A DNA stretch of 64,000 nucleotides from Paroedura picta (taxonomy: Eukaryota > Chordata > Lepidosauria > Squamata > Gekkonidae), in NCBI RefSeq assembly GCF_049243985.1, contig NC_135384.1, positions 12,210,501 through 12,274,500 of the forward strand, read 5' to 3'. The notes beneath the pieces were generated by a model that worked only from the letters and a program-made list of their open reading frames with translations, made no database searches and was not told the origin of the DNA. The position numbers and the translations under genes were made by a program. Positions 30,001 to 39,526 of the stretch are shown here, in pieces (the stretch's first letter is position 1; each line of letters begins with the position of its first letter).

Positions 30001-31174
30001 TACACGCGAGAAGAGCAGTTTGAACATGCAGCGGGAGCCATTTTAGGAAAATGTCCGCCATTACACAAACGCATGCCGGTGTTCAACCGAGAGCAAGTGC
30101 GGCAGTACTCGGCAGTTCCCCAATAATATTCACCAGCCACAGCATAAATCAACCAAACATGACATGTAACTGGCGTACGTTCGTTGGCACGCTCAGAGGA
30201 ATGTTTTTTAAAATGAACGGGGGACGGCGACTCCGCTTGCCGGAGGTCTAGCCGCCAATGGAAGGGGTTGTCCGCACCCAAGCACAAGCACGCACCGGGA
30301 ACCACACAAAGACCCACTACACATAAGCCGCCCCTCATGATATCACCTCGAATCATGTCTATTGAACCCCTGTAAGCTAAGCAGGAGACTGCGAGCGGCG
30401 ACCGTTCGTTGGCACGCTCAGAGGAAAATTTTTTAAAATGAACGGGGGACGGCAACTCCGGTTGCCGGAGGTCTAGCCGCCAATGGAAGGGGTTGTCCGC
30501 ACCCAAGCACAAGCACGCACTGGGAACCACACAAAGACCCACTACACATAAGCCGCCCCTCATGAAATCACCACGAATCACGTCTATTGAACCCCTCTAA
30601 GCTAAGCAGGAGACTGCGAGCGGCGAATGTTCGTTGGCACGCTCAGAGGAAAATTTTTTAAAATGCTCCCTGTACGTTGACTCCGCTAGGACTGGCCGAT
30701 GGTAGACGGGGTTTTAAGCTTTGGGCAAATTTTGGGAACGTGACGGTGTGTGCCACTGTGCTTGTGAAAAACTCTTGTGGTGTCCGGGCAGAATTTCCGA
30801 AAGTGATCGTGCTTGAAAGCCAGTCGCTGTCCCGTTGCCTCGTAGATCCCCGCTCGCTCGGAGAAAAAAAAAATGGCGAACAGTTCGCCGGAAGTTTGGA
30901 GGACAGGCTCGGGAGGAGGGACTTTGAAGAACCCGCAACAATGGTAACGCACAGGTCTTTAGCGCTACTGTTGCAGATTGGTTGCAGGAGTGTATCGCTA
31001 TCCGGAGGGTGAATCCAGTTTTCTGGATTCCCCTAGAAGCGCTACAACGAAGCGCTTTTTGCGGGTCGGTTTCAGGATTGTTGCAGATTGTTTACGACGT
31101 CGTGCGTTATGGCAAATTAGTAGCGTTTTCAATCAGCAACCATTGTGCTATTTTTAAGCCGTGGGAAATGCCCC
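30001..31174. repeat. Right subterminal region of the Harbinger with a 225-bp tandem repeat
   Basis: Units start at 30178, 30403 and 30628 (CGTTCGTTGGCACGCTCAGA); two full copies and ~38 bp of a third. Each contains CCGCCAATGGAAGGGGTTGT and, near its end, TAAGCTAAGCAGGAGACT. Beyond 30668 is unique DNA with GTTGCAGATTG twice (30970, 31081) and AGCGCTAC twice, ending at the inverted terminus. The 193-codon open frame across the repeat has no recognisable domain and I do not call it. Confidence 0.85.
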
Positions 31175-31363
31175 TTAGTTTCCGTTCAGATCCTGTCTTT
31201 TGTTTTAATCCAGCTCATTTAGTAGAGTGCTTTGCCAATTGCAGTTAATTTTATGGGTGGGCTGCCAGAAGTAGAGCAAGACTTCTGACTATTAGGTTTT
31301 TAAGGAAGGAGTCTGTTAGTCTTTTCCTGTCATCCACCTAATGCCTGTTTTTCTCCTACACAG
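31175..31363 (+). other. Intron of gene 31390, right part
   Basis: Starts with the second TTA target copy and matches 45719-45900 of unit A6 almost base for base, ending in the polypyrimidine tract and acceptor TTCTCCTACACAG at 31363. Confidence 0.75.
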
Positions 31364-31389
31364 ACAACAGACCTGCTACCCAAGATACA

Positions 31390-32310
31390 ATGTCCAACCA
31401 AAGTGCTGTTTCTCAGTTCCTGCTCCTGGGATTCTCAGACATTAGAGAGATGCAAATATTAAGCTTTGGGTTTTTTCTTGTAATTTACATGGCCACCCTT
31501 ATTGCAAATATTGTTGTCTTCACCGTTATAGCCAGTGGCCACCATGTTCATACTCCAATGTACTTTTTCCTAATGAACTTATCAGTCATTGACATCAGTT
31601 CCATCTCCATCACTCTCCCTAAAGCCATGGCTAATTCACTCCTAAACACCAGGCTAATTTCATATTATAACTGTGCTGCACAGGTATTTTTCGTTTCCTT
31701 CTTCTTGTTTGCAGAAGTGATCTTGCTAACTGTCATGGCATATGATCGATATATTGCTATCTGTGATCCCCTGAACTATGGACGAATAATGAACAGGAGG
31801 TTCTGTTTTCAAATGGCCATGAGTGCCTGGATGGAAGGACTTTTGTTTGGAATTGTTAATGTGACTAGCACATTCAAAATCACTTTCTGCTCCACTGTAA
31901 TTAATCAATTCTTTTGTGAAATTCCTCATCTGCTCAGACTCTCCTGTTCTAATCTTTATCTCATTGAAACTGCAGTTCTCATAGTAGGTTGCTCTATTGG
32001 AACATGTTGTTTGGGTTTCATAATTGCATCTTATGTTCATATTTTCAAAACAGTACTAGGAATTACTTCTGTGGAAGGCAAGAGAAAAGCTTTCTCCACA
32101 TGCATCCCTCACTTGATAGTTGTTTCTCTGTTCCTCACTTTTGGTATGACTGCCCATCTGAAGCCAGCTTCCAGCTTCCCCTCTAACTGGGATCTTGGTC
32201 TTTCTTTAATGTATACTGTGGTCCCACCAATACTGAATCCAATAATCTATACCATCCGAAACAAGGAGATCAAAGCGGAAATTTCTAAAGTTTTTTTTGG
32301 GGTAGTCTAA
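31390..32310 (+). CDS. Olfactory receptor, OR14-like, subgroup A (306 aa)
   Basis: Complete single-exon odorant receptor. Motifs: N3-Q-S glycosylation site; IAN in TM1; HTPMYFFL 54-61; Cys95; MAYDRYIAIC in the third TM/loop; ASYVHIF; KAFSTCIPHL; PPILNPIIYTIRNKE. The TM3 start reads QVFFVSFFLFAEV, without the pure Phe run of 10444 and 15145. The tail is the shortest of the A genes, ending EISKVFFGVV. The ATG is 26 bases after a good acceptor. Its 5'UTR intron holds the 7.7-kb Harbinger, which could affect expression. Closest to the gene at 45935, with which it shares intron and 3' flank. Confidence 0.95.
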   Translation: MSNQSAVSQFLLLGFSDIREMQILSFGFFLVIYMATLIANIVVFTVIASGHHVHTPMYFFLMNLSVIDISSISITLPKAMANSLLNTRLISYYNCAAQVFFVSFFLFAEVILLTVMAYDRYIAICDPLNYGRIMNRRFCFQMAMSAWMEGLLFGIVNVTSTFKITFCSTVINQFFCEIPHLLRLSCSNLYLIETAVLIVGCSIGTCCLGFIIASYVHIFKTVLGITSVEGKRKAFSTCIPHLIVVSLFLTFGMTAHLKPASSFPSNWDLGLSLMYTVVPPILNPIIYTIRNKEIKAEISKVFFGVV

Positions 32311-33210
32311 AAATAGTAGTTTTTAAATCCATAACACATATTTTCCCTGTTCATGTTTTCAGAATGTTTTCAGTGGGAAAGTTTTCACAGAAAGCTAAGG
32401 ATTTCAACACAGAATAGTTTGGCTATTAAAGAAAAGTGATTTAAATAGGTCATTAAAGATGCTTTCTGTTTGTGCTTGGAATTGTACTAGAGATGGATGT
32501 ATGGGTAGAGTTGAATTGGATCTGGCATCCCTAAAATCAATGTAATTTGATACAAAGATTGTGTTCTTTGCCTGGAGCAAGGAGATTTGCCGATCACTAC
32601 CACCATCAAACTGGTATTCCATCTTGACTGACTTAAAGGCTACTTCAAAACATGTCAAATTAATGGAAATTTCAGATGAATAAGAATTTATCTTATATTG
32701 TTGCCAAATATGCACGATTAGCAATAAAATCTAGGTGTGCCTGAGTGAATATGTGTAAGGGTTTAGATGCATCTTTTGGATTATGAAGAATTACCTAATC
32801 TTTAATCAAAATAATATTGTTGTATTCTACTGTTTTTATTTTGTCCTGGTTGCCAACCTCAATAAATGTATTGTGTTTTGAATCAGACAATGTTTTTATT
32901 CTATCATTGAAATGTAATGCTTTCCAAAATGAAAATGGCTACAGATGATTCATAAGATGTTATGTTGTCTAATTTGTTGAAATTTCTAAGAAGACACATG
33001 ATGTAATAACACAGTCATAAAACAGAAAGAAAACAATTATAAATACAACTACTGCTGCACACAGCTGTTTTCATTCAAACCAAGCAACTTAAGTTTACAG
33101 CACAAGACATGCTGGCTGATACAAGATTGCATACAAGCATAGAACAACTGTCTATCTATCTGTCTGTCTGTCTGTCTATCTATATCTATTTTATATATTT
33201 ATATTCTAAA
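32311..33210 (+). other. Subgroup A 3' flank, unit A4
   Basis: Parallels 46883-47800 after gene 45935. It includes at ~32555-32740 a remnant of a LINE C-terminus also present, in longer form, at 47165-47600, so that insertion predates the duplication. A (TCTG)n/(TATC)n tract lies at 33151-33190. No gene. Confidence 0.6.
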
Positions 33211-33492
33211 AAGAAGAAGAAGAAGAAGAGTTGGTTCTTATATGCTGCTTTTCCCTACCCGAAGGAGGCTCAAAGCGGCTTACAGTCGCCTTCCCTTTCC
33301 TCTCCCCACAACAGACACCCTGTGGGGTGAGTGAGGCTGAGAGAGCCCTGATATCACTGCCCGGTCAGAACAGTTTTATCAGTGCCGTGACGAGCCCAAG
33401 GTCACCCAGCTGGTTGCATGTGGGGGAGCGCAGAATCGAACCCGGCATGCCAGATTAGAAGTCGGCACTCCTAACCACTACACCAAACTGGC
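33211..33492 (-). mobile_element. tRNA-derived squamate SINE (AAGAAG-tailed family)
   Basis: Reverse complement begins near TTTGGTGTAGTGGTTAGGAG (box A region), then CCGGGTTCGATTCTGCGC (box B), the body CCACATGCAACCAGCTGGGT, GCCGCTTTGAGCCTCCTTCG-like part, GAACCAACTC and a (CTT)n tail. Other copies at 49896, 59028, 60034 and 61611. Confidence 0.9.
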
Positions 33493-33972
33493 AGAGACAT
33501 CACCCTGCCAACAAAAGTGCGTTTAATCAAGGCTATGGTATTCCCAGTTGCAATGTATGGCTGTGAAAGTTGGACCATAAGGAAGGCCGAGTGTCAGAGA
33601 ATTGAGGCTTTTGAACTCTGATGCTGAAGAAGACTCTTGCGAGTCCCTTGGACTGCAAGGCGAACAAACTGGTTAGTCCTAGAGGAGATCAGCCTTGACT
33701 GCTCCTTAAAAGGCCAGATCCTGAAGATGAAACTCAAATACTTTGGCCAGCTCATGAGAAGGAAGGACTCCCTAGAGAAGAGCCTAATGCTGGGAGCGAT
33801 TGAGGGCAAAAGAAGAAGGGGATGACAGAGAATGAGGTGGCTGGATGGAGTCACTGAAGCAGTTGGTGCAAACTTAAATGGATTCCGGGGAATGGTAGAG
33901 GACAGGAAGGCCTGGAGGATCATTGTCCATGGGGTCGCGATGGGTCGGACATGACTTCGCACCTAACAACAA
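33493..33972 (+). mobile_element. BovB (RTE) LINE 3' end
   Basis: Frames in sequence read LPTKVRLIKAMVFPVAMYGC, then TARRTNWLVLEE, ILKMKLKYFGQLMRRKDSLE and LMLGAIEGKRRRG, the C-terminal end of the BovB/RTE reverse transcriptase, followed by GGGGTCGCGATGGGTCGGAC and an (AAC)n tail. It is 5' truncated with several frame breaks. BovB supplies the 3' tail recognised in Sauria SINEs, also in this window. The element sits directly against the SINE at 33211. Confidence 0.9.
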
Positions 33973-34560
33973 CAAATATTTATATTCAGCTTCTTTTTCA
34001 GCAATTTATCCTGTAACTCCAGCCTATAGAACTACTAACAATGCACTTATTAAATGTTCAGTTAATAGAAAATTAAAATAATGCCTAATATCAGCATGAA
34101 TACCAAATTTTAAAAAATCACAATTCATTACTAGTATTGAAACCTAAAGGTGCAAGAGACTGTAGTTTGTCTATATAAATACATATCCTATGGTAAAATT
34201 GCTTTGCTGGCATTGCCTGGATTAAGGGGATGAGACACGCTCAACATCGGAAACTGAAAACCAGAAAATGAAGGTCATTTTCAGAGAGCTCCATTTCAAT
34301 GTAGTGGCTGACTAAAGGAGTCCCCTAATATCCATTTTTAATGCAGGAACGTTGTTCCAAAATGTGCATTTTGATAGCCTGCACAGATTGGCCAACATAG
34401 ATTTTTTCAGAAGGACAAATTATAAGGTGAACTATATTTTGGTATTACCACTTAAAAAAACAACAATATTCTTTTTTAAATCCATTGCTGACCACTCAAA
34501 AGTTTGGCCTTAATACTAAATAGTCATGCTACACAACTAGAATGCCTATAATGATCCATT
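33973..34560 (+). other. Subgroup A distal 3' flank
   Basis: Matches 39795-40131 and 42040-42240 (before and after the insert in the second copy) and 47820-47915. No gene; ends where copia-like sequence begins. Confidence 0.55.
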
Positions 34561-35470
34561 GGACCCTCCTGAGATTCTATGGTACGAGAATGTGGTATCA
34601 ATGTATACTAAAAGACTCCTAAAATATATGTTCTTCCTAAAACAATTAACAGGACATCCTGGCAACCTGATAAATCTGAATTTAAATGCCAATGTTTCCG
34701 CAGAATGCTGCTAATATGGTTGGAAATAATTGTTGAATAACAAGCAACAGTATCTTCACTCATGAAAGAGTTCAGTTGTTTATTCTGATTCAAGATTAGT
34801 GGAGTAAGGAGATTAGTTCTGTATAAATGGAGATATTTACAAAATATATCAACCTCTTTGGGATTCTGATGTGCAAGTAAAGAATATTGTTTTTTTTTAC
34901 TATTTGAAAAATATAAGAGGTTGTGTATTACAACAGAGAATGTTTGCTCTCATTCAAATTGCATCTTGACTTGGCATAAGCATTTTGCTCACAAAAATAT
35001 ACAGACTGTACAAAAGTTAATACAAGTTAGCAGCATTATCATGCCTCACTGTGACAAGCTAAACACTTGTGAGATCTGCCAGCAAGCTAAAGAGACTGCC
35101 TCACACTATAAGAAGATGTGGAACACAAATAATGAAAAACTGTTAGAAAGAGCTGTTTCAGATCTTCTGGGACCTCTTAAGCACTCTCCAGGAGGAGGAA
35201 ATATTTTGTGACTTTTATTGATGCTGGAAACCATTTTACAAGTATGTGTTTTATAAAATCTAAAGATTAAGCATGAGAGAAATTTAAAATTCACATCGTG
35301 ATTTTGAATAACAAATTCAATAAGATTCCATAGATCTTGTTCACTGATAATGAGACTGAGTATTGCAGCAGCAAGTCTAAAAGATTTCTGAAAGAGGAAG
35401 GAATACAGCATAATACTAGTCCTCCATTTTCCTCAATAAAACGATTCAGCTGAACATCTTAAACAGGACT
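34560..35470 (+). mobile_element. Ty1/copia retrotransposon fragment (fossil), copy 1
   Basis: Contains the GAG-pre-integrase zinc-binding region (WHKHFAHKN and CEICQQAK) followed by the start of an integrase core (FVTFIDAG, SDLLGPL). It is a broken internal fragment with multiple breaks; no LTRs are recognised. A second copy at 42240-43130 has the same ends, so this element was already broken when the receptor unit was duplicated. Ty1/copia elements are scarce in amniotes, which makes it a useful marker. Confidence 0.8.
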
Positions 35471-36073
35471 GTCCAGGAGATGGCACATTGGCTGGTCTGA
35501 CACCTGCTGGGCACAGGCTGTAAACACAGGTACGTATTTCAAAATTGCTCATAATATAACACAGTTCATTGTAAATAGGTAATTTTTCCTGACCAGGATA
35601 AGCAAGGCTACCTATTCTCAACAGATTTTGGAAGCTAAGTAGGGTTGACCCTGTTTAGTATTTGTAGGAAAGTCCACCAAGGAACCTTGAAGTCACAATG
35701 CTGGACCATGAAATAACAAATCATTTCTGAATATCTCTTGCCTTGAAAACCTCATGGGGTTGCCATAAGGCAGGTAGGACTTGATGATAAAAGTGGTATT
35801 TAAAAATTAACTCCAAATATAAAGGTGACAATGACCTGGAAAATCTGAATAAAGTATGTCTATAATGCCACAAAGTCAGGCAATCATATAGACTAAGATC
35901 TTTACACATGATATTATGTTCTCGGTTGAAACATGGAGACATAATTTGTTTTGACTTTTATCACCAGCCGACTGCAATTTACAAGCAGTAATAATTTATC
36001 TTGGGATTACTGTCACTGAACTCTGCTGGGCTTTGAAGACCATTCCTAAGAATTCGAAAAGAACAGACATGTA
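35471..36073 (+). other. Unit A5 5' flank with 5S-derived SINE
   Basis: Full 5S-type SINE at ~35585-35800 (CAGATTTTGGAAGCTAAGTA, CCACCAAGGAACC, TTGCCTTGAAAACCTC). The flank matches 21719-22213 and 43238-43894, ending with GACCATTCCTAAGAATTC before the TATA box. Confidence 0.65.
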
Positions 36074-36227
36074 TATAAAACCTCTTTCCCATAAGACACA
36101 CATTGGCTAAGAACCTAAAGTGCTCCTTATTGTGGAGTCTGTGGATGGGCAAGAAAATATCAGCACTTGCTCACTATTTTTTTTAAGAAGAAGTTAAACA
36201 AGAATGAAAACAGTCTTGCATTGAAAG
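36074..36227 (+). promoter_or_regulatory. TATA box and exon 1 of A type, upstream of subgroup B gene 38528
   Basis: TATAAAA at 36074-36080; exon 1 ends ATTGAAAG at 36227; donor GTAAAC from 36228. These belong to subgroup A, yet the next coding exon is subgroup B (acceptor TTCCTCCACAG ending 38500). No B-type promoter is seen between. If spliced as drawn the gene has a hybrid transcript with an intron of 2273 bp. Confidence 0.6.
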
Positions 36228-36234
36228 GTAAACT

Positions 36235-36312
36235 TAATCTCTCCTTCCCTCCCTCCCTCCCTCCTTCCCTCCCTCCCTCCCTCCCTCCCTCCCTCCTTCC
36301 CTCCCTCTCTTC
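36235..36312 (+). repeat. (CCCT)n/(CCTT)n polypyrimidine microsatellite
   Basis: About 75 bases of CCCT/CCTT units just after the exon 1 donor. The same site has only ~22 bases at 22370 and ~24 at 44063, so it has expanded here. Confidence 0.95.
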
Positions 36313-37198
36313 AGAATCCTAGAGCCAGAAGGGGAATTTCTTGGCTTCTATGCCTTGTTGTTGGCCCTCCAGAGAAACTGGTTGGCTGCTGTATAAGATA
36401 CGTTGCTGGACTAGCTGGACCCCTGGCCTGATCCAGAAGGGCTCTTTTTATATGCTACCCTAACTGCACAGTAGGCTAACTCTCTGTAGGGATGAAACTA
36501 GTCAAGTGATAATATAGTATATTTATTTATTATATCCATGCATGCATTTTACATTCTGTAACCACTGGATTTTTTTGTCTCTATATAGCTCTTCAATATG
36601 TAAACAAACATGTTTCCATGTATTAATATAAAAACATGATGCTCATGCCAACATCAGTAAAGAAAATCTCTCACATTTCTTGTTGACAAGCTTTGGTTAC
36701 ACATTGTAATATCAATTCAATGTGAATCTCTTTATTTGGCAGAAGCACTATAGATACAGGAGAGGGGGGGGGAGGAAAAGAATTTAAGATTGAACCAGAT
36801 TTTTAAAGATGTATTTCCATCCCTTCCATCACTGTCTTTTGCCAAGTTAAAAGACAACACTTACAAACATCCCTTTGGCTATTTCCTGCATAAATCTTTA
36901 AAAGGAAATTATCCCCACCCCAAAAAGCCCCGCAGTATCTTGTCACTGTATGAGATCCATGTAACACACAATAAAACAAGCACTTTCTCTCCCTAGCAGG
37001 ACTTCAAATCCTGATTTAGACCTTTTTAAGGAGTCCTGTAAACATAACAATCATTTCTTCAGTATGTACAAACTGGATAAAATGACAAACTCTCATTTCT
37101 TAGGAAACATGAAATAGTTGGTCTTCAGTGCTAGAAAACCTAAGCAGAAAACAGAAGATCACAAATCATTATCTTTTGTATTCTGTTATCAGTTTTTT

Positions 37199-37770
37199 TT
37201 CAGATTCAGATACCTTTATTGGCATATGATTAGATATACATATAGCAACAAATACTAAAATTCCAGGCAAAGACATATGTATTACAATAATAGTGCCTTA
37301 TGTCGTGCAGCCAATCGGCATCTGAGGTTAATTGGTTCTTAAGATAATTGACAGAATTTTTGCAGTGTCCACTATCCATGAAGGCTCCTTCCCACTCAAC
37401 ATCATCTTCACTTGATGTTTCTCCTCAGCAAACATATACTTCAGTTTTCCCATAAGAAAACCCCAGATAATGATGGTACATCTTAAATTTGGGGCAGTTG
37501 AATAATAGGTGTGGAAGTGTGTCTGGTAATTTACATCTGTGCAGGCTACCTCTCTCATTTTGGGGAATTTGAAGGAAATGATCTCTTGATATGTTTGGAA
37601 GAAAAATATTTAGACACGCAAGAAGAAAAGCCCTTTTGGGGAAGTAATCATCTAACACTTTTAGGAATAGTGGCATTGATTTGTAGGCTCAAGGGATGTC
37701 CCAGTGTCCAGGTGAACAGTCCTATGTCTTTCAATCTGCTGTGAACAACCCTTATCCTATTGCTCCCTTT
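37199..37770 (-). mobile_element. LINE C-terminal fragment with 3' tail
   Basis: On the + strand starts TTCAGATTCAGATACCTTTATTGG, the reverse of a tail like CCAATAAAGGTATCTGAATC. The minus frame 37676-37328 reads KLPDTLPHLLFNCPKF, the Cys/His-rich tail after the reverse transcriptase shared with the fragments at 47916 and 56518. 5' truncated; not in the sister B introns. Confidence 0.72.
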
Positions 37771-38527
37771 TAATCTTTTTGTTAAAATGTAATGTTAGCA
37801 AGTATGACTTATTTTTTTTTAATTTAGCTTTCTTTTACCACTCTGGAAGCTCAAAGGAATTTGATGTTGGCAGGATTGGGGAATCTCTCTTTACTAGTTT
37901 ATCATTACAACTATTTTTTTTTCCGGAAAGGAAACCCCTCTGGACAACTTCATGCCAATCACATACACGAAAATACAAACAGTTTAGGGCAATGGCTTTC
38001 ATCATTTACTGTGGCTCTCATGATTTTGCCTTTTCAGGGTGGCACTCCTATGCAATCACACATAATGGCTGTCACTATCAAATGCTCCATACAAAACAGA
38101 TTGCCACAATATTCCAGTTATCAGTTTCTATCAGTGATCATTTCTCAATGCTTCAAGAGGTTTCCAGAGCACCAAAACATAAAGAGAAAGCCTTTATGAA
38201 ATATCTGTGCATATCCTACCTATCTGCAAGTTTCAAACAACATAAGTGAGATAAAAATTAATGCATTTCTGTTGGGCTGAAAGGAAGGGGAGGTCTCCTT
38301 TGACCATGCCGAAAAGCTACACTTGGAATAATGAAACCTTCACATATAAAATCTATATGGAACTGGGTAAAGAGGAGACTTGGGTGAAACAGAACAAAGA
38401 ATGAGAGAGACAGAGAAGGGGGGGGGCTGTATCCAACAAAGTGAGAATATTCTCTTCATTAATATAATCGAAATCAAAGTTTTATTTTTTTCCTCCACAG
38501 TAATCCAGGGAAACTCCATGGAAAGAA

Positions 38528-39526
38528 ATGACCAATTCCAGCACTGTTATGACTTTCCATCTTTTGGGTTTCTCTGACACCTGGGAGCAGAACGTATTGT
38601 ACTTCATTTTGTTATTGGTGATTTATTTGGCAGCTCTGACTGCAAACTTCCTCATCATTTCAGCTGTGTCCCTGGACCAGCACTTACATACTCCTATGTA
38701 CTTTTTCTTAGTGAATTTATCTGTGGTCGATCTGGGATCCATATCTGTCACCATCCCAAACGCCATGATTAATTCCCTCTTGAACACATGGGAGATTTCG
38801 TATTCTGGATGTGTCGCACAAGTGTATTCCTTGTTCTTTTTCTTGATATCAGACTTGTTCCTCCTCACAGGCATGGCCTATGACAGATATGTTGCCATCT
38901 GTGACCCACTACACTATGAGACAGTCATGGATAGAACAGTCTGCATCAAGATGGCAACCAGTGCATGGGTTGTTGGTCTTCTTTACTCAGGCTTACACAC
39001 CGGCAGCACCTTTGCCATCACCTTCTGCTCCAACGTCATCAACCAGTTCTTCTGTGAGATCCCACAGCTACTGAAAGTGTCTTGTGACAATTTGTATCTC
39101 ATTGAAGTTGGAGTTGTTGTTTTCAGTGCATTTATAGTCTTCTCGTGCTTTGGTTTCATAATTGTTTCATATGTGCACATTTTCAAGTCAGTGCTGAAAA
39201 TCCCTACCACCCAGGGCAGGAACAAAGCATTCTCAACATGTGTCCCCCACCTTATTGTGGTCTCCTTGTTTGTCAGTACTGGAAGCTTTGCCTACCTGAA
39301 GCCCGTCTCCCATTCCCCTTCAGATCTGGATCTGGTGGTAGCTGTTCTGTATTCCGTGGTCCCTCCACTGATGAACCCAGTCATCTATACCATGAGGAAC
39401 AGGGACATCAAAGCTGCACTATGGAAAATATTACAATGTGGCATTTTTTCAGGTAGAGAAGCAAGCTTTCCTGTTATCAATCTACTTCCAAGGCACAATT
39501 TATCAAAGAAGAAAGACTTTTCATAG
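38528..39526 (+). CDS. Olfactory receptor, OR14-like, subgroup B (332 aa)
   Basis: Complete single-exon odorant receptor, close to the gene at 5703. Motifs: N3-S-S glycosylation; TAN in TM1; HTPMYFFL 54-61; Cys95; MAYDRYVAIC 116-125; SYVHIFKSVL; KAFSTCVPHL 233-242; PPLMNPVIYTMRNRD; long tail ending KKDFS. The ATG is 28 bases after the acceptor. An upstream ATG at 38518, 10 bases earlier and in another frame, would open an overlapping short frame. The gene lies in A-type surroundings: an A promoter and exon 1 are upstream and A-type 3' flank resumes at ~39735. Its regulation may therefore differ from other B genes. Confidence 0.96.
   Translation: MTNSSTVMTFHLLGFSDTWEQNVLYFILLLVIYLAALTANFLIISAVSLDQHLHTPMYFFLVNLSVVDLGSISVTIPNAMINSLLNTWEISYSGCVAQVYSLFFFLISDLFLLTGMAYDRYVAICDPLHYETVMDRTVCIKMATSAWVVGLLYSGLHTGSTFAITFCSNVINQFFCEIPQLLKVSCDNLYLIEVGVVVFSAFIVFSCFGFIIVSYVHIFKSVLKIPTTQGRNKAFSTCVPHLIVVSLFVSTGSFAYLKPVSHSPSDLDLVVAVLYSVVPPLMNPVIYTMRNRDIKAALWKILQCGIFSGREASFPVINLLPRHNLSKKKDFS

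Larger units (their letters stand above)
23487..31174 (+). mobile_element. PIF/Harbinger DNA transposon, complete, three genes (7688 bp)
   Basis: The left end is GGGCCATTTCACAC and the right end GTGGGAAATGCCCC (imperfect inverted repeats). TTA stands on both sides (23484-23486, 31175-31177), the TWA-type 3-bp target duplication of Harbinger. The paralogous unit at 45700-45760 reads straight through AATCCTTAGTTTCC, the exact empty site. Inside are a DDE transposase (+), two Myb/SANT-like genes (one +, one -), tandem repeats near 26978, 28781 and 30178, and repeated GCGCTAC motifs near both ends. All three genes are open with good splice sites, so the copy is young and may still be active; that is inference. 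It lies in the 5'UTR intron of an olfactory receptor, in an order transposase, Myb-1, then convergent Myb-2. Confidence 0.96.
36228..38500 (+). other. Hybrid intron: A-type left, B-type right, with LINE insert
   Basis: From 36228 to ~36900 it is A intron (polypyrimidine (CCTT)n at 36235-36312; GCCAAGTTAAAAGACAACAC near 36841, as at 48525). From ~36925 it is B intron (GCAGTATCTTGTCACTG.., compare 52338 and 59545). A minus-strand LINE lies at ~37199-37770. Confidence 0.65.

Noticed and set aside
30000-30581. 193-codon minus frame in the Harbinger right arm
   Set aside because: Covers the 225-bp tandem repeat, which keeps the frame open because 225 is a multiple of three; no domain, no promoter.
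36235-36312. CRISPR-like or other spaced array
   Set aside because: Plain CCTT microsatellite; the window is eukaryotic and no spaced repeat array exists.
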